From assembly GCA_035610365.1 (NCBI GenBank), contig CM069434.1, positions 125,296,895 through 125,360,894 on the forward strand: a DNA stretch of 64,000 nucleotides, written 5' to 3'. Both the position numbers and the translations under genes were made by a program. Positions 45,301-60,300 of the stretch are shown piece after piece. The notes under the pieces are model-generated. The model ran no database searches and was not told where the DNA came from. It was given only the letters and a program-made list of their open reading frames with translations. Source of the stretch: Aquatica leii (lineage: Eukaryota; Arthropoda; Insecta; Coleoptera; Lampyridae). Each line of letters begins with the position of its first letter. Position 1 is the first letter of the stretch.

Positions 45301-48300
45301 AGTTTCGGTGGCCCATATGCTTGCACTATATGCTTGGCTGTATGGTGAGCACAGTGATTAATTTAGAATTCATTTCTTTATATGTAGTACCTTTGGAAAA
45401 ATATGTGACAAAAAAATTTCTGTAAAAAATCTTTTTATGCTTATGAGTTTTTAGAACGTCAATTCAAGTTGGAGACCTTTATTTTGTAAAATTTTATTAA
45501 TAAAATGTCTATTTTAATTATTTTAACTAATTTCTGTTAATATATTTTAACCGTATCTTATTGTATTTAATATGAATTATGTTTGTAATTAATTGTAAAC
45601 ACTTGTATTATTATTGTTTACAGATTCGTCGCCGGAGGGGATGGACGCGTCCGTCCTACTAGTTAGTGGTAAGATTTCACCAATGTTTTGTGTTTGTTTG
45701 TTCTTAAGTAGGAATTAGTTAAAGTTTCGGTGGGCCATATGCTTGCACTATATGCTTGGCTGGATGGTGAGCACAGGGATTAATTTAGAATTCATTTCTT
45801 TATATGTAGTACCTTTGGAAAAATATGTGACAAAAAATTTCTGTAAAAAATCTTTTTATGCTTATGAGTTTTTAGAACGTCAATTCAAGTTGGAGACCTT
45901 TATTTTGTAAAATTTTATTAATAAAATGTCTATTTTAATTATTTTAACTAATTTCTGTTAATATATTTTAACCGTATCTTATTGTATTTAATATGAATTA
46001 TGTTTGTAATTAATTGTAAACACTTGTATTATTATTGTTTACAGATTCGTCGCCGGAGGGATGGACGCGCCCGTCCTTCTAGTTAGTGGTAAGATTTCAC
46101 CAATGTTTTGTGTTTGTTTTTTCTTAAGTAGGAATTAGTTAAAGTTTCGGTGGCCCATATGCTTGCACTATATGCTTGGCTGTATGGTGAGCACAGTGAT
46201 TAATTTAGAATTCATTTCTTTATATGTAGTACCTTTGGAAAAATATGTGACAAAAAAATTTCTGTAAAAATCTTTTTATGCTTATGAGTTTATAGAACGT
46301 CAATTCAAGTTGGAGACCTTTATTTTGTAAAATTTTATTAATAAAATGTCTATTTTAATTATTTTAACTAATTTCTGTTAATATATTTTAACCGTATCTT
46401 ATTGTATTTAATATGAATTATGTTTGTAATTAATTGTAAACACTTGTATTATTATTGTTTACAGATTCGTCGCCGGAGGATGGACGCGTCCGTCCTACTA
46501 GTTAGTGGTAAGATTTCACCAATGTTTTGTGTTTGTTTTACTTAAGTAGGAATTAGTAAAAGTTTCGGTGGCCCATATGCTTGCACTATATGCTTGGCTG
46601 TATGGTGAGCACAGTGATTAATTTAGAATTCATTTCTTTATATGTAGTACCTTTGGAAAAATATGTGACAAAAAATTTCTGTAAAAATCTTTTTATGCTT
46701 ATGAGTTTTTAGAACGTCAATTCAAGTTGGAGACCTTTATTTTGTAAAATTTTATTAATAAAATGTCTATTTTAATTATTTTAACTAATTTCTGTTAATA
46801 TATTTTAACCGTATCTTATTGTATTTAATATGAATTATGTTTGTAATTAATTGTAAACACTTGTATTATTATTGTTTACAGATTCGTCGCCGGAGGGGAT
46901 GGACGCGTCCGTCCTACTAGTTAGTGGTAAGATTTCACCAATGTTTTGTGTTTGTTTTTTCTTAAGTAGGAATTAGTTAAAGTTTCGGTGGCCCATATGC
47001 TTGCACTATATGCTTGGCTGTATGGTGAGCACAGTGATTAATTTAGAATTCATTTCTTTATATGTAGTACCTTTGGAAAAATATGTGACAAAAAATTTCT
47101 GTAAAAATCTTTTTATGCTTATGAGTTTTTAGAACGTCAATTCAAGTTGGAGACCTTTATTTTGTAAAATTTTATTAATAAAATGTCTATTTTAATTATT
47201 TTAACTAATTTCTGTTAATATATTTTAACCGTATCTTATTGTATTTAATATGAATTATGTTTGTAATTAATTGTAAACACTTGTATTATTATTGTTTACA
47301 GATTCGTCGCCGGAGGGCATAGACGCGTCCGTCCTACTAGTTAGTGGTAAGATTTCACCAATGTTTTGTGTTTGTTTTTTCTTAAGTAGGAATTAGTTAA
47401 AGTTTCGGTGGCCCATATGCTTGCACTATATGCTTGGCTGTATGGTGAGCACAGTGATTAATTTAGAATTCATTTCTTTATATGTAGTACCTTTGGAAAA
47501 ATATGTGACAAAAAAATTTCTGTAAAAAAATCTTTTTATGCTTATGAGTTTTTAGAACGTCAATTCAAGTTGGAGACCTTTATTTTGTAAAATTTTATTA
47601 ATAAAATGTCTATTTTAATTATTTTAACTAATTTCTGTTAATATATTTTAACCGTATCTTATTGTATTTAATATGAATTATGTTTGTAATTAATTGTAAA
47701 CACTTGTATTATTATTGTTTACAGATTCGTCGCCGGAGGGGATGGACGCGTCCGTCCTACTAGTTAGTGGTAAGATTTCACCAATGTTTTGTGTTTGTTT
47801 TTTCTTAAGTAGGAATTAGTTAAAGTTTCGGTGGCCCATATGCTTGCACTATATGCTTGGCTGTATGGTGAGCACAGTGATTAATTTAGAATTCATTTCT
47901 TTATATGTAGTACCTTTGGAAAAATATGTGACAAAAAATTTCTGTAAAAATCTTTTTATGCTTATGAGTTTTATAGAACGTCAATTCAAGTTGGAGACCT
48001 TTATTTTGTAAAATTTTATTAATAAAATGTCTATTTTAATTATTTTAACTAATTTCTGTTAATATATTTTAACCGTATCTTATTGTATTTAATATGAATT
48101 ATGTTTGTAATTAATTGTAAACACTTGTATTATTATTGTTTACAGATTCGTCGCCGGAGGGGATGGACGCGTCCGTCCTACTAGTTAGTGGTAAGATTTC
48201 ACCAATGTTTTGTGTTTGTTTTTTCTTAAGTAGGAATTAGTTAAAGTTTCGGTGGCCCATATGCTTGCACTATATGCTTGGCTGTATGGTGAGCACAGTG

Positions 48301-51300
48301 ATTAATTTAGAATTCATTTCTTTATATGTAGTACCTTTGGAAGAATATGTGACAAAAAAATTTCTGTAAAAAAATCTTTTTATGCTTATGAGTTTTTAGA
48401 ACGTCAATTCAAGTTGGAGACCTTTATTTTGTAAAATTTTATTAATAAAATGTCTATTTTAATTATTTTAACTAATTTCTGTTAATATATTTTAACCGTA
48501 TCTTATTGTATTTAATATGAATTATGTTTGTAATTAATTGTAAACACTTGTATTATTATTGTTTACAGATTCGTCGCCGGAGGGGATGGACGCGTCCGTC
48601 CTACTAGTTAGTGGTAAGATTTCACCAATGTTTTGTGTTTGTTTTTTCTTAAGTAGGAATTAGTTAAAGTTTCGGTGGCCCATATGCTTGCACTATATGC
48701 TTGGCTGTATGGTGAGCACAGTGATTAATTTAGAATTCATTTCTTTATATGTAGTACCTTTGGAAGAATATGTGACAAAAAAATTTCTGTAAAAATCTTT
48801 TTATGCTTACGAGTTTTTAGAACGTCACTTCAAGTTGGAGACCTTTATTTTGTAAAATTTTATTCTTAAAATGTCTATTTTAATTATTTTAACTAATTTC
48901 TGTTAATATATTTTAACCGTATCTTATTGTATTTAATATGAATTATGTTTGTAATTAATTGTAAACACTTGTATTATTATTGTTTACAGATTCGTCGCCG
49001 GAGGGATGGACGCGTCCGTCCTACTAGTTAGTGGTAAGATTTCACCAATGTTTTGTGTTTGTTTTTCTTAAGTAGGAATTAGTTAAAGTTTCGGTGGCCC
49101 ATATGCTTGCACTATATGCTTGGCTGTATGGTGAGAAAAGTGATTAATTTAGAATTCATTTCTTTATATGTAGTACCTTTGGAAAAATATGTGACAAAAA
49201 ATTTCTGTAAAAATCTTTTTATGCTTATGAGTTTTATAGAACGTCAATTCAAGTTGGAGACCTTTATTTTGTAAAATTTTATTAATAAAATGTCTATTTT
49301 AATTATTTTAACTAATTTCTGTTAATATATTTTAACCGTATCTTATTGTATTTAATATGAATTATGTTTGTAATTAATTGTAAACACTTGTATTATTATT
49401 GTTTACAGATTCGTCGCCGGAGGGGATGGACGCGTCCGTCCTACTAGTTAGTGGTAAGATTTCACCAATGTTTTGTGTTTGTTTTTTCTTAAGTAGGAAT
49501 TAGTTAAAGTTTCGGTGGCCCATATGCTTGCACTATATGCTTGGCTGTATGGTGAGCACAGTGATTAATTTAGAATTCATTTCTTTATATGTAGTACCTT
49601 TGGAAAAATATGTGACAAAAAATTTCTGTAAAAAATCTTTTTATGCTTATGAGTTTTTAGAACGTCAAGTCAAGTTGGAGACCTTTATTTTGTAAAATTT
49701 TATTAATAAAATGTCTATTTTAATTATTTTAACTAATTTCTGTTAATATATTTTAACCGTATCTTATTGTATTTAATATGAATTATGTTTGTAATTAATT
49801 GTAAACACTTGTATTATTATTGTTTACAGATTCGTCGCCAGAGAGGAAGGACGCGGCCGTCCTACTAGTTAGTGGTAAGATTTCACCAATGTTTTGTGTT
49901 TGTTTTTTCTTAAGTAGGAATTAGTTAAAGTTTCGGTGGCCCATATGCTTGCACTATATGCTTGGCTGTATGGTGAGCACAGTGATTAATTTAGAATTCA
50001 TTTCTTTATATGTAGTACCTTTGGAAAAATATGTGACAAAAAATTTCTGTAAAAAATCTTTTATGCTTATGAGTTTTTAGAACGTCAATTCAAGTTGGAG
50101 ACCTTTATTTTGTAAAATTTTATTAATAAAATGTCTATTTTAATTATTTTAACTAATTTCTGTTAATATATTTTAACCGTATCTTATTGTATTTAATATG
50201 AATTATGTTTGTAATTAATTGTAAACACTTGTATTATTATTGTTTACAGATTCGTCGCCGGAGGATGGACGCGTCCGTCCTACTAGTTAGTGGTAAGATT
50301 TCACCAATGTTTTGTGTTTGTTTTTTCTTAAGTAGGAATTAGTTAAAGTTTCGGTGGCCCATATGCTTGCACTATATGCTTGGCTGTATGGTGAGCACAG
50401 TGATTAATTTAGAATTCATTTCTTTATATGTAGTACCTTTGGAAAAATATGTGACAAAAAAATTTCTGTAAAAATCTTTTATGCTTATGAGTTTTTAGAA
50501 CGTCAATTCAAGTTGGAGACCTTTATTTTGTAAAATTTTATTAATAAAATGTCTATTTTAATTATTTTAACTAATTTCTGTTAATATATTTTAACCGTAT
50601 CTTATTGTATTTAATATGAATTATGTTTGTAATTAATTGTAAACACTTGTATTATTATTGTTTACAGATTCGTCGCCGGAGGGATGGACGCGTCCGTCCT
50701 ACTAGTTAGTGGTAAGATTTCACCAATGTTTTGTGTTTGTTTTTTCTTAAGTAGGAATTAGTTAAAGTTTCGGTGGCCCATATGCTTGCACTATATGCTT
50801 GGCTGTATGGTGAGCACAGTGATTAATTTAGAATTCATTTCTTTATATGTAGTACCTTTGGAAAAATATGTGACAAAAAAATTTCTGTAAAAAATCTTTT
50901 TATGCTTATGAGTTTTTAGAACGTCAATTCAAGTTGGAGACCTTTATTTTGTAAAATTTTATTAATAAAATGTCTATTTTAATTATTTTAACTAATTTCT
51001 GTTAATATATTTTAACCGTATCTTATTGTATTTAATATGAATTATGTTTGTAATTAATTGTAAACACTTGTATTATTATTGTTTACAGATTCGTCGCCGG
51101 AGGGATGGACGCGTCCGTCTTACTAGTTGGTGGTAAGATTTTATCAATGTTTTGTGTTTGTTTTTTCTTAAGTAGGAATTAGTTAAAGTTTCGGTGGCCC
51201 ATATGCTTGCACTATATGCTTGGCTGTATGGTGAGCACAGTGATTAATTTAGAATTCATTTCTTTATATGTAGTACCTTTGGAAAAATATGTGACAAAAA

Positions 51301-54300
51301 ATTTCTGTAAAAATCTTTTTATGCTTATGAGTTTTTAGAACGTCAATTCAAGTTGGAGACCTTTATTTTGTAAAATTTTATTAATAAAATGTCTATTTTA
51401 ATTATTTTAACTAATTTCTGTTAATATATTTTAACCGTATCTTATTGTATTTAATATGAATTATGTTTGTAATTAATTGTAAACACTTGTATTATTATTG
51501 TTTACAGATTCGTCGCCGGAGGATGGACGCGTCCGTCCTACTAGTTAGTGGTAAGATTTCACCAATGTTTTGTGTTTGTTTTTTCTTAAGTAGGAATTAG
51601 TTAAAGTTTCGGTGGCCCATATGCTTGCACTATATGCTTGGCTGTATGGTGAGCACAGTGATTAATTTAGAATTCATTTCTTTATATGTAGTACCTTTGG
51701 AAAAATATGTGACAAAAAAATTTCTGTAAAAATCTTTTATGCTTATGAGTTTTTAGAACGTCAATTCAAGTTGGAGACCTTTATTTTGTAAAATTTTATT
51801 AATAAAATGTCTATTTTAATTATTTTAACTAATTTCTGTTAATATATTTTAACCGTATCTTATTGTATTTAATATGAATTATGTTTGTAATTAATTGTAA
51901 ACACTTGTATTATTATTGTTTACAGATTCGTCGCCGGAGGGGATGGACGCGTCCGTCCTACTAGTTAGTGGTAAGATTTCACCAATGTTTTGTGTTTGTT
52001 TTTTCTTAAGTAGGAATTAGTTAAAGTTTCGGTGGCCCATATGCTTGCACTATATGCTTGGCTGTATGGTGAGCACAGTGATTAATTTAGAATTCATTTC
52101 TTTATATGTAGTACCTTTGGAAAAATATGTGACAAAAAAATTTCTGTAGGAAAATCTTTTTATGCTTATGAGTTTTTAGAACGTCAATTCAAGTTGGAGA
52201 CCTTTATTTTGTAAAATTTTATTAATAAAATGTCTATTTTAATTATTTTAACTAATTTCTGTTAATATATTTTAACCGTATCTTATTGTATTTAATATGA
52301 ATTATGTTTGTAATTAATTGTAAACACTTGTATTATTATTGTTTACAGATTCGTCGCCGGAGGGGATGGACGCGTCCGTCCTACTAGTTAGTGGTAAGAT
52401 TTCACCAATGTTTTGTGTTTGTTTTTCTTAAGTAGGAATTAGTTAAAGTTTCGGTGGCCCATATGCTTGCACTATATGCTTGGCTGTATGGTGAGCACAG
52501 TGATTAATTTAGAATTCATTTCTTTATATGTAGTACCTTTGGAAAAATATGTGACAAAAAAATTTCTGTAAAAATCTTTTATGCTTATGAGTTTTTAGAA
52601 CGTCAATTCAAGTTGGAGACCTTTATTTTGTAAAATTTTATTAATAAAATGTCTATTTTAATTATTTTAACTAATTTCTGTTAATATATTTTAACCGTAT
52701 CTTATTGTATTTAATATGAATTATGTTTGTAATTAATTGTAAACACTTGTATTATTATTGTTTACAGATTCGTCGCCGGAGGGGATGGACGCGTCCGTCC
52801 TACTAGTTAGTGGTAAGATTTCACCAATGTTTTGTGTTTGTTTTTCTTAAGTAGGAATTAGTTAAAGTTTCGGTGGCCCATATGCTTGCACTATATGCTT
52901 GGCTGTATGGTGAGCACAGTGATTAATTTAGAATTCATTTCTTTATATGTAGTACCTTTGGAAAAATATGTGACAAAAAATTTCTGTAAAAATCTTTTTA
53001 TGCTTATGAGTTTTTAGAACGTCAATTCAAGTTGGAGACCTTTATTTTGTAAAATTTTATTAATAAAATGTCTATTTTAATTATTTTAACTAATTTCTGT
53101 TAATATATTTTAACCGTATCTTATTGTATTTAATATGAATTATGTTTGTAATTAATTGTAAACACTTGTATTATTATTGTTTACAGATTCGTCGCCGGAG
53201 GGGATGGACGCGTCCGTCCTACTAGTTAGTGGTAAGATTTCACCAATGTTTTGTGTTTGTTTTTTCTTAAGTAGGAATTAGTTAAAGTTTCGGTGGCCCA
53301 TATGCTTGCACTATATGCTTGGCTGTATGGTGAGCACAGTGATTAATTTAGAATTCATTTCTTTATATGTAGTACCTTTGGAAAAATATGTGACAAAAAA
53401 ATTTCTGTAAAAAAATCTTTTTATGCTTATGAGTTTTTAGAACGTCAATTCAAGTTGGAGACCTTTATTTTGTAAAATTTGATTAATAAAATGTCTATTT
53501 TAATTATTTTAACTAATTTCTGTTAATATATTTTAACCGTATCTTATTGTATTTAATATGAATTATGTTTGTAATTAATTGTAAACACTTGTATTATTAT
53601 TGTTTACAGATTCGTCGCCGGAGGGATGGACGCGTCCGTCCTACTAGTTAGTGGTAAGATTTCACCAATGTTTTGTGTTTGTTTTTCTTAAGTAGGAATT
53701 AGTTAAAGTTTCGGTGGCCCATATGCTTGCACTATATGCTTGGCTGTATGGTGAGCACAGTGATTAATTTAGAATTCATTTCTTTATATGTAGTACCTTT
53801 GGAAGAATATGTGACAAAAAATTTCTGTAAAAATCTTTTTATGCTTATGAGTTTTTAGAACGTCAATTCAAGTTGGAGACCTTTATTTTGTAAAATTTTA
53901 TTAATAAAATGTCTATTTTAATTATTTTAACTAATTTCTGTTAATATATTTTAACCGTATCTTATTGTATTTAATATGAATTATGTTTGTAATTAATTGT
54001 AAACACTTGTATTATTATTGTTTACAGATTCGTCGCCGGAGGGATGGACGCGTCCGTCCTACTAGTTAGTGGTAAGATTTCACCAATGTTTTGTGTTTGT
54101 TTTTTCTTAAGTAGGAATTAGTTAAAGTTTCGGTGGCCCATATGCTTGCACTATATGCTTGGCTGTATGGTGAGCACAGTGATTAATTTAGAATTCATTT
54201 CTTTATATGTAGTACCTTTGGAAAAATATGTGACAAAAAATTTCTGTAAAAATCTTTTTATGCTTATGAGTTTTTAGAACGTCAATTCAAGTTGGAGACC

Positions 54301-57300
54301 TTTATTTTGTAAAATTTTATTAATAAAATGTCTATTTTAATTATTTTAACTAATTTCTGTTAATATATTTTAACCGTATCTTATTGTATTTAATATGAAT
54401 TATGTTTGTAATTAATTGTAAACACTTGTATTATTATTGTTTACAGATTCGTCGCCGGAGGGGATGGACGCGTCCGTCCTACTAGTTAGTGGTAAGATTT
54501 CACCAATGTTTTGTGTTTGTTTTTTCTTAAGTAGGAATTAGTTAAAGTTTCGGTGGCCCATATGCTTGCACTATATGCTTGGCTGTATGGTGAGCACAGT
54601 GATTAATTTAGAATTCATTTCTTTATATGTAGTACCTTTGGAAAAATATGTGACAAAAAAATTTCTGTAAAAAAATCTTTTTATGCTTATGAGTTTTTAG
54701 AACGTCAATTCAAGTTGGAGACCTTTATTTTGTAAAATTTTATTAATAAAATGTCTATTTTAATTATTTTAACTAATTTCTGTTAATATATTTTAACCGT
54801 ATCTTATTGTATTTAATATGAATTATGTTTGTAATTAATTGTAAACACTTGTATTATTATTGTTTACAGATTCGTCGCCGGGGGGGATGGCCGCGTCCGT
54901 CCTACTAGTTAGTGGTAAGATTTCACCAATGTTTTGTGTTTGTTTTTTCTTAAGTAGGAATTAGTTAAAGTTTCGGTGGCCCATATGCTTGCACTATATG
55001 CTTGGCTGTATGGTGAGCACAGTGATTAATTTAGAATTCATTTCTTTATATGTAGTACCTTTGGAAAAATATGTGACAAAAAATTTCTGTAAAAATCTTT
55101 TTATGCTTATGAGTTTTTAGAACGTCAATTCAAGTTGGAGACCTTTATTTTGTAAAATTTTATTAATAAAATGTCTATTTTAATTATTTTAACTAATTTC
55201 TGTTAATATATTTTAACCGTATCTTATTGTATTTAATATGAATTATGTTTGTAATTAATTGTAAACACTTGTATTATTATTGTTTACAGATTCGTCGCCG
55301 GAGGGGATGGACGCGTCCGTCCTACTAGTTAGTGGTAAGATTTCACCAATGTTTTGTGTTTGTTTTTTCTTAAGTAGGAATTAGTTAAAGTTTCGGTGGC
55401 CCATATGCTTGCACTATATGCTTGGCTGTATGGTGAGCACAGTGATTAATTTAGAATTCATTTCTTTATATGTAGTACCTTTGGAAAAATATGTGACAAA
55501 AAAATTTCTGTAAAAATCTTTTTATGCTTATGAGTTTTTAGAACGTCAATTCAAGTTGGAGACCTTTATTTTGTAAAATTTTATTAATAAAATGTCTATT
55601 TTAATTATTTTAACTAATTTCTGTTAATATATTTTAACCGTATCTTATTGTATTTAATATGAATTATGTTTGTAATTAATTGTAAACACTTGTATTATTA
55701 TTGTTTACAGATTCGTCGCCGGAGGGATGGACGCGTCCGTCCTACTAGTTAGTGGTAAGATTTCACCAATGTTTTGTGTTTGTTTTTTCTTAAGTAGGAA
55801 TTAGTTAAAGTTTCGGTGGCCCATATGCTTGCACTATATGCTTGGCTGTATGGTGAGCACAGTGATTAATTTAGAATTCATTTCTTTATATGTAGTACCT
55901 TTGGAAAAATATGTGACAAAAAATTTCTGTAAAAAAATCTTTTTATGCTTATGAGTTTTTAGAACGTCAATTCAAGTTGGAGACCTTTATTTTGTAAAAT
56001 TTTATTAATAAAATGTCTATTTTAATTATTTTAACTAATTTCTGTTAATATATTTTAACCGTATCTTATTGTATTTAATATGAATTATGTTTGTAATTAA
56101 TTGTAAACACTTGTATTATTATTGTTTACAGATTCGTCGCCGGAGGGGATGGACGCGTCCGTCCTACTAGTTAGTGGTAAGATTTCACCAATGTTTTGTG
56201 TTTGTTTTTTCTTAAGTAGGAATTAGTTAAAGTTTCGGTGGCCCATATGCTTGCACTATATGCTTGGCTGTATGGTGAGCACAGTGATTAATTTAGAATT
56301 CATTTCTTTATATGTAGTACCTTTGGAAGAATATGTGACAAAAAATTTCTGTAAAAATCTTTTTATGCTTATGAGTTTTTAGAACGTCAATTCAAGTTGG
56401 AGACCTTTATTTTGTAAAATTTTATTAATAAAATGTCTATTTTAATTATTTTAACTAATTTCTGTTAATATATTTTAACCGTATCTTATTGTATTTAATA
56501 TGAATTATGTTTGTAATTAATTGTAAACACTTGTATTATTATTGTTTACAGATTCGTCGCCGGAGGGGATGGACGCGTCCGTCCTACTAGTTAGTGGTAA
56601 GATTTCACCAATGTTTTGTGTTTGTTTTTTCTTAAGTAGGAATTAGTTAAAGTTTCGGTGGCCCATATGCTTGCACTATATGCTTGGCTGTATGGTGAGC
56701 ACAGTGATTAATTTAGAATTCATTTCTTTATATGTAGTACCTTTGGAAAAATATGTGACAAAAAAATTTCTGTAAAAAAATCTTTTTATGCTTATGAGTT
56801 TTTAGAACGTCAATTCAAGTTGGAGACCTTTATTTTGTAAAATTTTATTAATAAAATGTCTATTTTAATTATTTTAACTAATTTCTGTTAATATATTTTA
56901 ACCGTATCTTATTGTATTTAATATGAATTATGTTTGTAATTAACTGTAAACACTTGTATTATTATTGTTTACAGATTCGTCGCGGCGGGGGATGGACGCG
57001 TCCGTCCTACTAGTTAGTGGTAAGATTTCACCAATGTTTTGTGTTTGTTTTTTCTTAAGTAGGAATTAGTTAAAGTTTCGGTGGCCCATATGCTTGCACT
57101 ATATGCTTGGCTGTATGGTGAGCACAGTGATTAATTTAGAATTCATTTCTTTATATGTGGTACCTTTGGAAAAATATGTGACAAAAAAATTTCTGTAAAA
57201 ATCTTTTTATGCTTATGAGTTTATAGAACGTCAATTCAAGTTGGAGACCTTTATTTTGTAAAATTTTATTAATAAAATGTCTATTTTAATTATTTTAACT

Positions 57301-60300
57301 AATTTCTGTTAATATATTTTAACCGTATCTTATTGTATTTAATATGAATTATGTTTGTAATTAATTGTAAACACTTGTATTATTATTGTTTACAGATTCG
57401 TCGCCGGAGGGATGGACGCGTCCGTCCTACTAGTTAGTGGTAAGATTTCACCAATGTTTTGTGTTTGTTTTTCTTAAGTAGGAATTAGTTAAAGTTTCGG
57501 TGGCCCATATGCTTGCACTATATGCTTGGCTGTATGGTGAGCACAGTGATTAATTTAGAATTCATTTCTTTATATGTAGTACCTTTGGAAAAATATGTGA
57601 CAAAAATTTCTGTAAAAAATCTTTTTATGCTTATGAGTTTATAGAACGTCAATTCAAGTTGGAGACCTTTATTTTGTAAAATTTTATTAATAAAATGTCT
57701 ATTTTAATTATTTTAACTAATTTCTGTTAATATATTTTAACCGTATCTTATTGTATTTAATATGAATTATGTTTGTAATTAATTGTAAACACTTGTATTA
57801 TTATTGTTTACAGATTCGTCGCCGGAGGGGATGGACGCGTCCGTCCTACTAGTTAGTGGTAAGATTTCACCAATGTTTTGTGTTTGTTTTTTCTTAAGTA
57901 GGAATTAGTTAAAGTTTCGGTGGCCCATATGCTTGCACTATATGCTTGGCTGTATGGTGAGCACAGTGATTAATTTAGAATTCATTTCTTTATATGTAGT
58001 ACCTTTGGAAAAATATGTGACAAAAAATTTCTGTAAAAAATCTTTTATGCTTATGAGTTTTTAGAACGTCAATTCAAGTTGGAGACCTTTATTTTGTAAA
58101 ATTTTATTAATAAAATGTCTATTTTAATTATTTTAACTAATTTCTGTTAATATATTTTAACCGTATCTTATTGTATTTAATATGAATTATGTTTGTAATT
58201 AATTGTAAACACTTGTATTATTATTGTTTACAGATTCGTCGCCGGAGGGGATGGACGCGTCCGTCCTACTAGTTAGTGGTAAGATTTCACCAATGTTTTG
58301 TGTTTGTTTTTTCTTAAGTAGGAATTAGTTAAAGTTTCGGTGGCCCATATGCTTGCACTATATGCTTGGCTGTATGGTGAGCACAGTGATTAATTTAGAA
58401 TTCATTTCTTTATATGTAGTACCTTTGGAAAAATATGTGACAAAAAAATTTCTGTAAAAATCTTTTTATGCTTATGAGTTTTTAGAACGTCAATTCAAGT
58501 TGGAGACCTTTATTTTGTAAAATTTTATTAATAAAATGTCTATTTTAATTATTTTAACTAATTTCTGTTAATATATTTTAACCGTATCTTATTGTATTTA
58601 ATATGAATTATGTTTGTAATTAATTGTAAACACTTGTATTATTATTGTTTACAGATTCGTCGCCGGAGGGATGGACGCGTCCGTCCTACTAGTTAGTGGT
58701 AAGATTTCACCAATGTTTTGTGTTTGTTTTTCTTAAGTAGGAATTAGTTAAAGTTTCGGTGGCCCATATGCTTGCACTATATGCTTGGCTGTATGGTGAG
58801 CACAGTGATTAATTTAGAATTCATTTCTTTATATGTAGTACCTTTGGAAAAATATGGGACAAAAAAATTTATGTAAAAATCTTTTTATGCTTATGAGTTT
58901 TTAGAACGTCAATTCAAGTTGGAGACCTTTATTTTGTAAAATTTTATTAATAAAATGTCTATTTTAATTATTTTAACTAATTTCTGTTAATATATTTTAA
59001 CCGTATCTTATTGTATTTAATATGAATTATGTTTGTAATTAATTGTAAACACTTGTATTATTATTGTTTACAGATTCGTCGCCGGAGGATGGACGCGTCC
59101 GTCCTACTAGTTAGTGGTAAGATTTCACCAATGTTTTGTGTTTGTTTTTTCTTAAGTAGGAATTAGTTAAAGTTTCGGTGGCCCATATGCTTGCACTATA
59201 TGCTTGGCTGTATGGTGAGCACAGTGATTAATTTAGAATTCATTTCTTTATATGTAGTACCTTTGGAAAAATATGTGACAAAAAAATTTCTGTAAAAATC
59301 TTTTTATGCTTATGAGTTTTTAGAACGTCAATTCAAGTTGGAGACCTTTATTTTGTAAAATTTTATTAATAAAATGTCTATTTTAATTATTTTAACTAAT
59401 TTCTGTTAATATATTTTAACCGTATCTTATTGTATTTAATATGAATTATGTTTGTAATTAATTGTAAACACTTGTATTATTATTGTTTACAGATTCGTCG
59501 CCGGAGGGGATGGACGCGTCCGTCGTACTAGTTAGTGGTAAGATTTCACCAATGTTTTGTGTTTGTTTTTTCTTAAGTAGGAATTAGTTAAAGTTTCGGT
59601 GGCCCATATGCTTGCACTATATGCTTGGCTGTATGGTGAGCACAGTGATTAATTTAGAATTCATTTCTTTATATGTAGTACCTTTGGAAAAATATGTGAC
59701 AAAAAATTTCTGTAAAAAATCTTTTTATGCTTATGAGTTTTTAGAACGTCAATTCAAGTTGGAGACCTTTATTTTGTAAAATTTTATTAATAAAATGTCT
59801 ATTTTAATTATTTTAACTAATTTCTGTTAATATATTTTAACCGTATCTTATTGTATTTAATATGAATTATGTTTGTAATTAATTGTAAACACTTGTATTA
59901 TTATTGTTTACAGATTCGTCGCCGGAGGGGATGGACGCGTCCGTCCTACTAGTTAGTGGTAAGATTTCACCAATGTTTTGTGTTTGTTTTTTCTTAAGTA
60001 GGAATTAGTTAAAGTTTCGGTGGCCCATATGCTTGCACTATATGCTTGGCTGTATGGTGAGCACAGTGATTAATTTAGAATTCATTTCTTTATATGTAGT
60101 ACCTTTGGAAAAATATGTGACAAAAAAATTTCTGTAAAAAAATCTTTTTATGCTTATGAGTTTATAGAACGTCAATTCAAGTTGGAGACCTTTATTTTGT
60201 AAAATTTTATTAATAAAATGTCTATTTTAATTATTTTAACTAATTTCTGTTAATATATTTTAACCGTATCTTATTGTATTTAATATGAATTATGTTTGTA